From Anticarsia gemmatalis (Eukaryota; Arthropoda; Insecta; Lepidoptera; Erebidae), in assembly GCF_050436995.1 (NCBI RefSeq), contig NC_134767.1, positions 6,634,001-6,698,000 of the forward strand: a stretch of DNA of 64,000 nt, written 5' to 3'. A program made the translations under genes and the position numbers. Positions 45,601 to 54,990 of the stretch are shown here, piece after piece (the first letter of the stretch is position 1; every line of letters begins with the position of its first letter). The notes under the pieces were generated by a model that was not told the DNA's origin, searched no databases, and was given only the letters and a program-made list of their open reading frames with translations.

Positions 45601-48600
45601 AAGTAATAATAAACAGCAGTTCACACACGACACGACGAATAGGACATAACGAACGACACCGGTAAAGAGCTTCCGTCTTCCGCGAGCGAATTGCTCGAAC
45701 TATCGATCAAAGAGAGCCGCCGGCGCGGGCGCCTCTCCGCTCACTCGCGCCGCCCCTCGCCCGCGCCACCCGCTCCCTCCGCGCCGTCCGCACGCGCGCC
45801 GCCGATTTGATGACGAGCGACGAGTTAGGATCCCAGCGAGAGATTAGATTCAATAAAATATTGATGTGGCATTACTATTTTTACTTGTCACAGTTGTTAC
45901 TGGTTGCATTGTAGTTTTATTCAAATACCAAATAACATTACAAACATTATTGATGTAAGTTTAAAAAACTTTGATATTTATAACATAAAATCAGCTTAAA
46001 GTAAATAAAATAAACACGAAACGTTTATTTAATTAAACCATAAAAAATGTAGGTACATAACAATGATAACAATCAATATCCATTAATATTCTTATCAGAG
46101 AAACTAACTTATCATAATTCATAATGCCCGGAGAATTACTTAGCATCCATTTTGCCGCATCCCATCTATGTAACATCCACGCGCGGTCGCGGCGTCACGC
46201 GTCACTACGGCCATCTACTTTTCGAGTCGCACCGCGCTTGTATGAAGTATGAATGAGCGTGTAAATATCGAATAGAATTTTGCAAGAACAAATGGAACAA
46301 AGCGACAATACATGTTAAATTGTTTATTAGAGATTTTTATAGCGCTAAAGAATATCAATAGGATTTTTTGTTGTTCTGTATGTATTTGTACGTGTAATAA
46401 TAAGATATCACACATTTTAAATCTTATGAATTTACCTTTTATCGGAGAGCGGGATAATTATGTAATTTTCATTTTTAACATAGAACAAATACTAAGTAAC
46501 GCTGCATACTAGTGAGTGTGAGGTTGACAGCTGTGTGCGTAATCGTGTCTGTGTGGCGCGCGTAGGTAAGCGGCGTGACGTCGACCGTCGCGGCCGGCCG
46601 CCGCCGGCGCGGTGTCGTTGGCCGAACAGCTGATAGCGAATTTATACGTCGCGTTGTTTTAATCCATTGCTGTTTTTTGTGAAAAACAGTAATATGACGG
46701 TTTTTTTTTCATATTCATGTTGCATTGTGTAGTATTAACGAAATAATACCAGAAAAAATAAAAAAAAAACGCATAAAAAATCGGAAAAATCAAGAAAAAA
46801 CCGATGAAAATTTTCAACGCCATAAGCACCAGAATCGTGTCTAAAGTCATTTTTTTTCGTTTTCGGTAGGCTGTCGTTTACACCCTGTATATTAACATGG
46901 ATTAAGGGGTAAAATCAATAGGACGTTTTTGCATGTGGGGTTTTACCGGGTAAAATTGGCTTTAGTTAGATATATGCTTGGGTTCGGCCATTTTGGGAAT
47001 TTCCCGGGAGCAGTTGCAAATGGGGGATGGAAAATATCCTCTAAAGTTACAGGGGAATGCGTATTTTAGATTTATTCTAGTGATCCCGTTCAATATTTAT
47101 TTTTCGGCTGGATCCATTATGACCTTCATATAAAATAATCGACTATAGGATACGCAATACTGAGAATTCGTTTACTATATTTTAAGAGAAAGTCCTAGTA
47201 TTGGCAAAATTCCAAATAAATGAATAGTTGGTCTGTAAAAAAGATAAAATAGTATGGATATCGAATAATATCCAGTTAGGCAGTCTAGAAAGATTTGTTT
47301 AGTGTGGGCTTCAATTGTATCTGTGCCAAGTCAGTAATCTTGATTGTAGTGTTGACTTATACAACAACTTCTTAGAATTGTGTATGTAGAGAAATTACTG
47401 TTTATATCAAAATCTAATAGCCGTGTCTATACTTAATACTCGTACTTTAATATGTTCAAATACAAAAAAACAATTACTCATGAGATGAATGAATGAGATT
47501 TTATTTATATGGAAGGAAATATCTGATAAAATAGTGTTATTGCGAGTATGCAGTACGCCGTGATATCAATGTTTGTTAATAATATCAGCTTTACTGCACA
47601 AAATTTACTCACCCGGCTACACCTACACGTAGTTATCATAAATTAGATCCAGTTACAACAAGATCTGAGTCAAAATTTAACAGCACGAATATGTAGGCAT
47701 CATTTTGGTCTGTCTCAATTTTGGCAAGTAACATTCGCTATCAATTTCTAAATTCTAGATCTGGATAAGATTGTCAAGGACGCCACCAAACTTAAAGATA
47801 AAACCGTGAAAGCGTTCGAAAAAGCCTTCAAAGATCTGTAAAGCAGGTATACAATGTGAATTATCGCTGCAAGCTTTGCATGGCGATGGGTATATATGCG
47901 CACGTATAATATGTATTGCATATTAGGGCCGGTATCCAGCAAAGGGGAGAGGAAACGGCAGATATTACTACTATAGGGATTTAGCAAGTTCCTCTCCGCT
48001 TAGCATCGACGATAGGAGACGTATTGTTCGTAGACGGGGTGCATGGCGACAACCAGTGGAGTCGGAGCGCTGCGACGGAGCTAGCAGGCTACTGTACCAA
48101 GTGCAGTGAATCAGGAAAGACGTGTGACAAGTGCTGCAAGAAACAAGCACAAGCCCGATGTTTACATCCCAAAATAAAGTTGATTAAAGGACCGCTGAGT
48201 GCGTCACACAAACGGCACTACGGAGTGGAGAAATGTGGACTGCATTTCTCCATTTCGATGTCTCGTCTCTCGTTTCTCCTCGCCGATCACGCGGATACCG
48301 ACCCTAAACGTATATTATGTTGCTCGTTTGTGACGTAACATGGTGTTAATATTCTTCTGGGAGTTGTAGCAAAATTTTATGGTTGGCTTTAAAAAAATCG
48401 GATTTTTTGAGGGTATGTCTGAATTCTGGATGGTAGTCCTTAGAGATTCTACGTCCTCTGAATCTCTTTGACGGGGCTTCGACTGTTTATTTGTGGTAAA
48501 TGTGGGCTAAGTTCTATTGGGTTCTTTTCAAGGTAAACATAGCAGATAAAAATATTGGGGGTAGTTTTGTTCTTTCAGAAATGTTTATGGGCGGATTTAT

Positions 48601-50394
48601 AGTCTATTTGAAGACTCATAGGTATATTTACTAATGAGTAGTATCTAATAGTTCAAAACTTAATTTTCTCTTTCTACATAATAACAGCAAATGTCCAACG
48701 GTTGGTGCAAGGTGCCAATACCAGGATAGAGAATTCTATGAAAAGGTTAACTGAAAATTAACTAACGTCAACAAGAGAGTTATATAGCTTTGCAATGCAA
48801 AGTACGATTGTTGATTTTATTTTATTGTTTTCCATTTTGTAGTTTCGTACACTTGTATTTTTGTTGCATTTATTTTTTCACCAACTTTTGAAGACGCTTT
48901 CACATTTAGCAGCACTTTTGTTTTAAGGTGTTGTGTAACACGAAAACAGACTATTGAACATGTTATTGTGTTACATAACCCTGGTATACTCATCCACTCC
49001 TTGCAAAAGCCTCAAAATCTATACAAAAGTAGATTTCCTTTAGTCCATATCTGTTTGCCTGTTCCTAACACAATCAATCGTTTTAGGTAAACAAGATTAA
49101 GCTGTTATAACAATCAAAATTCGTCACTGGTAAGTCAATTTAAGAGAAATATGAGTTTTTATGATAAAGAAGTATCTGGCAGGAAATATAATTATAATAG
49201 TTTAAAAGTAATAATATACAAAATTATCAAATCGGTTGTTAGTTTGAACTACCCGAAAAAGTTGTGGATCTATTCATTTTATAAGTTGCTGAAATACTTG
49301 TGTAGATAAGTACATTTTTAATTATATTTGTACTTAGATATTTAGCGATGTATTGATTCAAATTCTGATTAACAGTCACTCTTTGTTTCGAAATGTCACT
49401 TAATTAGATCCATAGAAGTATGTTTTTCACTGAATGATTACAACAAAATAATCAGTGATTATTGATATTTTATATTTCCTCACCACATATACTTTCCTCA
49501 ACTCATTTTAGACATTATTATATTATGTAATTTTAAATGTATTTTCGTATGTTTTTCGCTTTTTCCTCTTCGTTTGTACATAGTGTTAAGTTGTGTGTTG
49601 GACATTTGCTATTAATACTATTGGTCTTGCAATGGTTGAGGTTCTCTATGCCATAAGGTGACTGCTAAGAGGGAAGGGAAAATCTGGAAAATTCGCTGGT
49701 GTTTATTGTGGGAAAAATGCTTACTCTGGTTTAAGAAATAGACTTGCTACATAGGCTCGTCTTTTTTCTTTTTTTTTTCGAAAAAGTTCTAGTCGTGTTC
49801 GTATTTTTCTTCCAGTTTTAAAGATGTAGGTGTATTTTCTGCCAGATATATTTTTGACCGATACGAAATGAGCAATTATTAAAAATAAATTAACTAATCC
49901 CTTATCTATAACTGATGCTTATTCACATTAAAAATGTATTTACTAATCACCAAATGTAGTTAGAATAACCTATTAAGAAATTAACTGTATATTTAATTAT
50001 TGTACTTTAACTAACTTAATATTGTGAACCAAATAAGTATTTAATACATAAGTATACACTCAAACTGTAATTGTTATATTGATATGTTTTGCTTGCAATA
50101 TATTTGTGGTTGGTAACACCATTTCTCAATATTATTCAGTATGTGTAATAAAGTTCAATATTATTATAAAAAATACTCAAAATATTAAAATAAAATAATA
50201 CATTGAACTTGCACTGAAGCCATTTAATAGATCCATGCCATATGTCGAAAGATACTAGTAATGGAGCTCATTTACTTGACTGAGACCAGGGCTATGATTT
50301 ACAAATTATGTTTTCGACTATTGTTATTAACGTTTTTCTTTCTCGTTCCACAGCCAGCCGCCTGGTAGCCGATGCAGTTAGAAAGACCAACTAA
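36537..50394 (+). CDS. REEP5/DP1-type receptor expression-enhancing protein (spliced gene, three alternative ends)
   Basis: Three common exons (36537-36666, 36740-36972, 42804-42927) code 162 residues plus one base. Any one of three last exons (47759-47841, 48688-48761, 50354-50394) then gives 189, 186 or 175 aa. The protein belongs to the DP1/Yop1/REEP5-6 family, which shapes tubular ER with paired hydrophobic hairpins (TB2/DP1/HVA22 domain). Visible are the N-terminal helix with NLNDKGKPWTKYFEQAEQKT, the first hairpin around FTGLYLVFGFGAELICN, the YPAYMSMKALES motif, DDTKWLTYWVVYACF, the second hairpin and the YHRIIRPYYLKHHGRIDD end. The ATG at 36537 (accacaATGG) is in good context. An in-frame open stretch reaches back to 36450 but has no ATG. 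Closest to insect REEP5 (ReepB-like); the exact orthologue is not certain. Confidence 0.93.
36740..36972 (+). CDS. REEP exon 2: hydrophobic hairpins
   Basis: It codes the first membrane hairpin, the conserved GFVYPAYMSMKALESP, then DDDTKWLTYWVVYACFSIVE and WFPLYWLVK. This is the core of the TB2/DP1/HVA22 domain. Donor aag|GTTAGT, phase 0. Confidence 0.95.
38365..38455 (+). repeat. Short interspersed repeat, copy 3 of 3
   Basis: It contains ggtaggcagagaccaaacac, gatacaatccttacaaac and cttgtcatacaggac, matching 2215-2330 and the inverted copy at 1270-1345. Confidence 0.5.
40401..40587. mobile_element. hAT-type MITE, 187 bp, with 8-bp target duplication
   Basis: The inverted ends are CAGGGGTTCCCAACCT and, read inwards, CAGTGGTTACCAACCT. 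The 8-bp direct repeat atctagtg flanks it at 40393-40400 and 40588-40595. The CAGNG start and the 8-bp duplication are the hAT signature. The core has a ggaccaccggtggtccgcgg palindrome near 40548. No transposase. Confidence 0.92.
42162..42386 (+). mobile_element. Non-autonomous Helitron
   Basis: A|TCTATACTAATATTATAAAG at the 5' end; gacgcaagtgaagttgcgcg and ggtcagGTAG|T at the 3' end. The terminal CTAG has become GTAG. Same family as 20355-20613, with an internal deletion. Confidence 0.85.
42804..42927 (+). CDS. REEP exon 3: second hairpin end and YHRIIRPYY motif
   Basis: The acceptor cttctccag precedes CIFIIWCYLPTEFNGSLVIY then HRIIRPYYLKHHGRIDDIAN. It ends with one base (g) of the next codon, so any continuing exon must begin in phase 1; all three candidate last exons do. 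Confidence 0.95.
42940..43522 (+). repeat. Duplicated intron block, copy 1
   Basis: From aagtatgtataaattaatgtg to gaatttcccgggagcag this block matches 44473-44939 plus 46890-47013, with scattered substitutions and small indels. The match begins 12 bases after the donor site of REEP exon 3. It is non-coding. Confidence 0.8.
43952..44265 (-). pseudogene. LINE endonuclease fragment
   Basis: A minus-strand frame contains NIIVMGDFNGRIC, the VxGDFN motif of AP-type endonucleases in non-LTR retrotransposons. NLIILNTIFKKKKNRMWTWL and KNQIDF follow, the TW...NQIDY region. It then hits a stop, and no reverse transcriptase follows. The pattern is RTE/CR1-like; the clade is a guess. It lies between the two copies of the duplicated block and is dead. 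Confidence 0.75.
44473..47013 (+). repeat. Duplicated intron block, copy 2, split by an insertion
   Basis: This is the second copy of the block at 42940-43522. It is interrupted between 44939 and 46888 by the 1948-bp element listed next. The empty copy 1 gives the pre-insertion site (ggtatataataac), which helps to define the element's ends. Confidence 0.8.
44940..46887. mobile_element. CpG-rich DNA element with terminal inverted repeats, 1948 bp
   Basis: The ends are inverted repeats of about 29 bp: CAGGGTGTAAATGACAGCTA at the left and CAGGGTGTAAACGACAGCCT read inwards at the right. TATA lies on both sides (44936-44939, 46888-46891), so the target duplication is TATA or TA. The inside is unusual for this AT-rich region: CpG-dense blocks lie near 45110-45200, 45640-45830 and 46170-46640, with AT-rich DNA between. 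No transposase frame is visible; open frames are under about 75 codons. It is a non-autonomous DNA transposon of unknown superfamily. Confidence 0.82.
47759..47841 (+). CDS. REEP alternative last exon a
   Basis: After acceptor aattctag it joins the phase-1 base of exon 3 and codes 27 residues, including LDKIVKDATKLKDKTVKAFE and KAFKDL, then TAA. The tail is rich in Lys and looks like an amphipathic helix. A gcag|gtatac site follows the stop. Confidence 0.85.
47926..48304. mobile_element. Small DNA transposon with GGGYCGGTATCC ends, 379 bp
   Basis: The left end GGGCCGGTATCC and the right end (read inwards GGGTCGGTATCC) are inverted repeats, flanked by TA (47924-47925, 48305-48306). Subterminal gagaggaaac/gtttctcctc-like motifs extend the symmetry loosely. 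It is PIF/Harbinger-like in look, but the superfamily is uncertain. A 104-codon frame with a run of Cys codons (YCTKC...CDKCCKK) covers most of it and has no ATG near its start; I regard it as part of the element, not a host gene. Confidence 0.65.
48688..48761 (+). CDS. REEP alternative last exon b
   Basis: After acceptor cataataacag it joins exon 3 in phase and codes 24 residues (ANVQRLVQGANTRIENSMKR, LTEN), then TAA. The tail has spaced hydrophobic and basic residues and could form an amphipathic helix. It is inferred from signal and phase only. Confidence 0.65.
50147..50152 (+). terminator. Polyadenylation signal for the upstream REEP ends
   Basis: AATAAA in gtgtaataaagttcaata lies about 1.4 kb after exon b and just before exon c, a plausible 3' end for isoforms a or b. 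Confidence 0.45.
50354..50394 (+). CDS. REEP alternative last exon c
   Basis: After acceptor gttccacag it joins exon 3 in phase and codes ASRLVADAVRKTN, then TAA. It is the shortest tail. It is followed by a UTR-like stretch up to an AATAAA at 51571. Confidence 0.75.
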
Positions 50395-51570
50395 ACTATA
50401 TTAAAATAAAATAAAATTTTGTGGGGAGCGAAAGTACAAAATATTATTTCTGCACCCGCTTTCTATCACGAGCTTTGCAGCACAATCACTGAAATGAATT
50501 TAAACAAAAACTAAGAAAAACGAAAGGTGAAGACCCGGAATGACGTCTGCTTCGTCAATTAATCATTTGTGATCAACATTCCCGTAGATATACCTCTCAA
50601 TCTGAGAGGACCCATGCTCAAGAGCTTTAGCCAATCTCAATCTGAGAAAGGACTCGCTCAAGTGAGACAATGAGATGGTGTTTCGTGGTAAATGATCAGG
50701 TAGGTTCTAACATTACTTTATTGATGTGACTTTTAACAAATGACTGAGTGAGTGTTGATTATAAATGAAGTGTTACCAAGTCAACTGTTATTTTCGAACA
50801 CTTGAAATATCTATAGTGTTTTTATTTTGACAAAACATCATAACAGTTGCTGAAACAACTTCTATACATTTATTTGATTATTATTTTTAAATATGTATAA
50901 AATTCCTTCTGACCCGGTAAAGGGCATGGTTTAAAAACTTATTTGTAAAGACCTTGTATTACTAGTTAAGTTGTTTATAATCGTGACACATTTTTATATT
51001 GTCTAGTTTTAAAATTATTAGTTGAATCTATCTTTTCCTGGCTTGTGTGATCTTGTAGGGATTTGAATCCTTAGAAGCGTAAGTAAAGCCCTCTTAGTTT
51101 TCTTAGTTTCCCTATATTAAGATCTCTTTTGTGGAACAATGAATTTCTTAATTTTTTCTCACATGATTATGGTTATATATTTGCTCAAGGAATGTTAGTT
51201 TTGTCATGTTTAAGTTTGTCTAATAGAAGGTTGAATATATTGTTACTTTACAAATGTTGCCAGCTTCCAAATACGGAACAGTGTTGCCATATTAACAAGA
51301 AAATTATTGTTGAACCAAATACAAGCAAGAAATAATTATGATAGAAATATTTTTGTACAATTTTAAGATTATATAGGCTTCCGAGGCCGCCCGCGTTTTT
51401 TCATATACCGGCAGCAAAAAACCCCAAGTTTTTAACGTAGTATAATCAAGTTTTTAAGTGTTTCGTGTTTTACGCTTGTGATGTAAATTCATGTTATGTG
51501 CCTTTAAAGTTTGGCTGCCATCATTGATGTATTCACTCAAGGAATTGTTATTCTTGTCATTTTTTCACGT

Positions 51571-51576
51571 AATAAA
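51571..51576 (+). terminator. Polyadenylation signal for the distal REEP end
   Basis: AATAAA in cacgtaataaaaggaattc lies about 1.2 kb after the exon c stop and about 450 bases before the 3' end of mRpS16 on the other strand. Confidence 0.5.
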
Positions 51577-52024
51577 AGGAATTCATTGTAAAATTGGTTT
51601 TACTTATTTTTCCTCCTCCAGTAGTCTTAAGGGTTAGTTAAATAAGTTACCTTTACGGCGTTAAGTAGTAGTGGCGGCTATGGCAGTGATTGCTTTGATT
51701 TTCAATCAACACTGATTTTCTTCAACGTAACCTTACTTAACATTAAAACAATTGGTTCAATTCTAATTATTATCACTGAACTATATCTAATTCTAAAATT
51801 CTATGCTCAAATTAAAATGAACTAAGATTAAGGCAACACAGCCTTAGAAGCTGTGATGGTACAGTAATCTTTTGTGTTGGCTAACCATATACATATGTAT
51901 GTACATAATGCCACCTCTGCTGTGCAATACCTACACTCTTGCTTCATTCACTCCAAATGCTTAACAATAATGATGGATACTAAGGATGTGATGATTAACA
52001 ATTATTAATTTAAGTAGGTATCTA

Positions 52025-52030
52025 TTTATT
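52025..52030 (-). terminator. mRpS16 polyadenylation signal
   Basis: A minus-strand AATAAA (plus-strand tttatt) lies about 35 bases after the stop, giving a very short 3' UTR. Confidence 0.65.
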
Positions 52031-52064
52031 ATAAACTACAAGTAAACTAAAATAAATTAACAGA

Positions 52065-52189
52065 CTATTGTGAGGCAGTTTCAGTGGATTTCTCAGCTTC
52101 CTGTTTTGCCAGATTTTCTCTTTCAGTTCGCCTGTTTCTCCAAGCCACCATGTATGAGCGAGGGTGAATTGGGAAGAATCCAGAAAGAC
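52065..52189 (-). CDS. mRpS16: mRpS16 exon 3
   Basis: After atttgcag it codes LSGFFPIHPRSYMVAWRNRR then a charged tail ending STETASQ and TAG. The FPIHPRSY segment is typical of the metazoan mitochondrial form. Confidence 0.94.
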
Positions 52190-52996
52190 CTGCAAATAAA
52201 AATTTCATGGTATTGGGAATAAGGTTTGCGATAAGGTTTAAGTGATTGATGCAAGAGAAAAATTATAATTCAGTGAATCAATAGGAGTAATTAATGTTTA
52301 TGTTACATCTAAAAAGATAATAATAACTAGTACTTTAATAAAACACACATGTCATAAAATAAAGTCCCATCACACTGGGCTGTTTGCAATAAGTCTAAAA
52401 TGTACTGAACCAATGTTCATGTGCTTTCCATTCCCCATTAAATGTTCAAGTGTATAATAATATGTGTAAAAGTTTTTTAAACTAGGTGAAATTATTCGCC
52501 TCTTACTTGTTGGTACTTAGTAGTTATATTTTAATATTAATTTACAAAATACATAAAAAGTACAAACACTCACCAAATAGTTCAGCTACAGGCTTTGAAA
52601 CATGGGCACCTTGCCCCAGCCAGAACTTGATTCGTTCTAAATTCAGAGCCACTAGTTTCTCATTGTTCACATTAGCCATAGGATCGAATGATCCTAGCTG
52701 TTCAATTACTGGCTGGGTGTTTACTCTTCTTCGCTAAAAAAGAAAAAAATATAACCTCTAAAAATTAACGAAATTGTGAACTAGTGAAAGTTAAAAGTAG
52801 GTTGGAAATAAGTAAAGTTGAGGAATACCTAGATTTGTGTCGATTATTGTGTTAATTATGTTTGTTCGTGACTACTTACGTGAGTAACAGATATGTGGAA
52901 AAATGGCCTGTTGGTACATCCATGACGAATCAGCCGAATAGACTTAGCTGCCCTAGCGAAATATCTTCCAGTTCCACTGGCTGGAGGCAACGACAT
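52065..52996 (-). CDS. mRpS16: Mitochondrial ribosomal protein S16 (spliced gene)
   Basis: Three exons (52996-52880, 52733-52574, 52189-52065) join in phase to 133 codons plus stop. The bS16 family signature is clear: IRLIRHGCTNRPFFHISVTH, then RRRVNTQPVIEQLGSFDPMA, NLERIKFWLGQGAHVSKPVA and ELFG. Bacterial S16 has the matching RL.RHG...RPFY, G.FNP and L..DR...W..GA..S..V. The protein is a small-subunit component of the mitoribosome. The N-terminus (MSLPPASGTGRYFARAAKSI) is basic and may act as import signal. The length fits the family. It is tail-to-tail with REEP; the upstream neighbour is bruchpilot, in divergent orientation. Confidence 0.96.
52574..52733 (-). CDS. mRpS16: mRpS16 exon 2
   Basis: After a T-rich tract and AG, it codes RRRVNTQPVIEQLGSFDPMA through the GQGAHVSKP block and ends ELF plus g|GTGAGT (phase 1). 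Confidence 0.95.
52880..52996 (-). CDS. mRpS16: mRpS16 exon 1
   Basis: It starts with ATG at 52996-52994 and codes 39 residues, ending VTH|GTAAGT (phase 0). Confidence 0.95.
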
Positions 52997-53498
52997 CGTT
53001 TATATTTAGATAAATTGATAATATTGTAGCACAATAACAATATAACCTGAAATAACCTCAAAATCCTGATGATTTAAAATAATGCGTTCTGAAATCATAG
53101 AAGGTGAATTGTTAGATATATAGATATTTCAAGATTAATCGAAATTTTATCATAGGTAAATACAATGAATTTTCACCAGGTTAATATAATCTTAAATTAT
53201 ACGAATAAATAACAATTGTCAGTGTCAAGCAATGAGTACTAATTAGATTTTTAAACATTCTAAGCAAAATGTCTGAATTTCTAAACGCATTTCTGTATGT
53301 CAAATTGTCATTGTCAAGTCACCAATTATAGCGGGAAATTTAAATCCAAGCTTATGAAATAATGACTTTAATAAAAACTGCTCCTTATAATAATATATTA
53401 AAAAGTTGTGAATCTGGTTTAAGAACTTTCAAGCCATTCGTGTTATTATAAACGAGTAAGTAAGTACAAATAATTATTGTCTCATTTAATTATGTAGC

Positions 53499-53867
53499 GA
53501 GAGGAGCTCGTGGCTTAGTTAACAACAGCCGCGCGGGTAGATCTCTGAGGTTAAGCCATGCTTGCTGAGGTTGATTTGTGGATGGGTAACCATCTTATAC
53601 ATATCGAGTTCCTCCGTGTTTCGGAAGGCACGTTAAATTGTGGGTCCCGGCTGTCAATTTCGAAGATCTTTGTCAGTCGTTAACAGCAGTCAGAAGCTTG
53701 AAAGTCTGACAACCAGTCTTACCCAAGGGTATCGTGTTATCCCAGGTAACTGGGTTGTGGAGGTCAGATAGGCAGTCGCTCCATGTAAAACACTGGTATT
53801 CAGCTGCATCCGGTGAGACTGGAAGCCGACTCCAACATAGCTTGGAAGAAAGGCTAAGCTGATATAA
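53499..53867 (+). repeat. 5S rRNA-derived SINE with 13-bp target duplication
   Basis: The head, with gatctctgaggttaagccat and gatttgtggatgggtaacc, resembles 5S rRNA (gatcaccgaagttaagc...tggatgggtgacc). The body ends with ggaagccgactccaacatag and ggctaagctgat. It is flanked by ttaattatgtagc at 53486-53498 and 53868-53880. It is a different family from the 31284 SINE but the same as 24192-24590. Confidence 0.88.
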
Positions 53868-54819
53868 TTAATTATGTAGCTTCATAGAGAAAGTTATGTT
53901 ACTACTGTTACTTATTTGCTTATCTGTAAAACTGCGTTTGCAACGTAATCTTCGTTATAACTTCAAAGGGAATAATCATATTTTTTTTGTATTTGCTAAG
54001 GAATGTCTTTAATTCTCACCTATCGTACAAGCTACCTACGTACCTACTTTTATCACCTTGATGAGTGATAAAAGTAGGCATCTACTACTACCTATAGATA
54101 CCTACTTATTTCACCGATCTTCAAGTCCTTAAAACATAACTAGTGCTTGCAATAGAAAGAACTAAGTATAGGGACTTAGCAAGGACACTAACTCGCAGGT
54201 TATTGTGTAATTTCACGCTTTCAGTTGCGTTTATGGTGATTAGGTACACAAGCTATTCCGGTGTCGTTGGTCGTAGTGAGATGTTACGACATTTTCATAA
54301 TCTTCAATCTATCTGCATCTTCTTGATGTCTTAAATACCTAGGTAACTATAGAAACATCTGCCGTAGTACAGATTACCTTACACAATAATTTTTTTCATA
54401 GGAGCAGCACTATTTTAGTCTTAATTCACAAAAAAATGTTCTTTACTTAGTAGTACTGTAGGTACCACCTATTAATATTAAATACCTATGTCATAATTGG
54501 CATCTTTTAAGAGATTCAGAAACCAGCACACACCTGTGCCACTAACAGTATCCTTATAATATAATCTACGTGAATGAAGGTCGACAGCGAAATGCCGTAG
54601 CACTGTAGCAGCGAAAGGTCTACGCCAGATAAGATATCAATAGCCTTAAACATCCGCGATGACTGTCATTACACCACGCTCAATACCATTAAAAGCACTC
54701 TCAAAGAATCAAAAGTTACCTTGGCCGTAAAACGTAAAATTTTATCATTTTTTTTCCTCGTATTGTTAAATCGAAGGGTGTACCAGGATTTCATAAACGT
54801 AGAGAGCTGAGTAAACCAA

Positions 54820-54990
54820 TAGGAGCCGCTACGAGCGAGTATTGCGACGGTGGCGCCACTAACGACCGCGACCGAACGACGACGACGGGTAATTTTTTAC
54901 GAGGCGCGCACAGTTAGCGATTCTCCGCTTTTCATTCATCGTCCGACTGCCGTCTGTAGTGTTGCGTATACATGTCGACGGCCGCTGAAA
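54820..54990 (+). promoter_or_regulatory. CpG-richer block, possible bruchpilot promoter or first exon
   Basis: Between AT-rich stretches this block carries many CpG steps (ggagccgctacgagcgag, gaccgcgaccgaacgacgac). It ends with an ATG-led frame MSTAAETAEIT followed by gtataa, which could in principle splice in phase 0 to 56672. No TATA box or initiator is clear. The assignment is inference from base composition and position. Confidence 0.3.

Noticed and set aside
48024..48338. Extra REEP exon or separate small gene with Cys-rich product
   Set aside because: The frame lies almost wholly within an inverted-repeat element and has no splice acceptor in phase with REEP exon 3.
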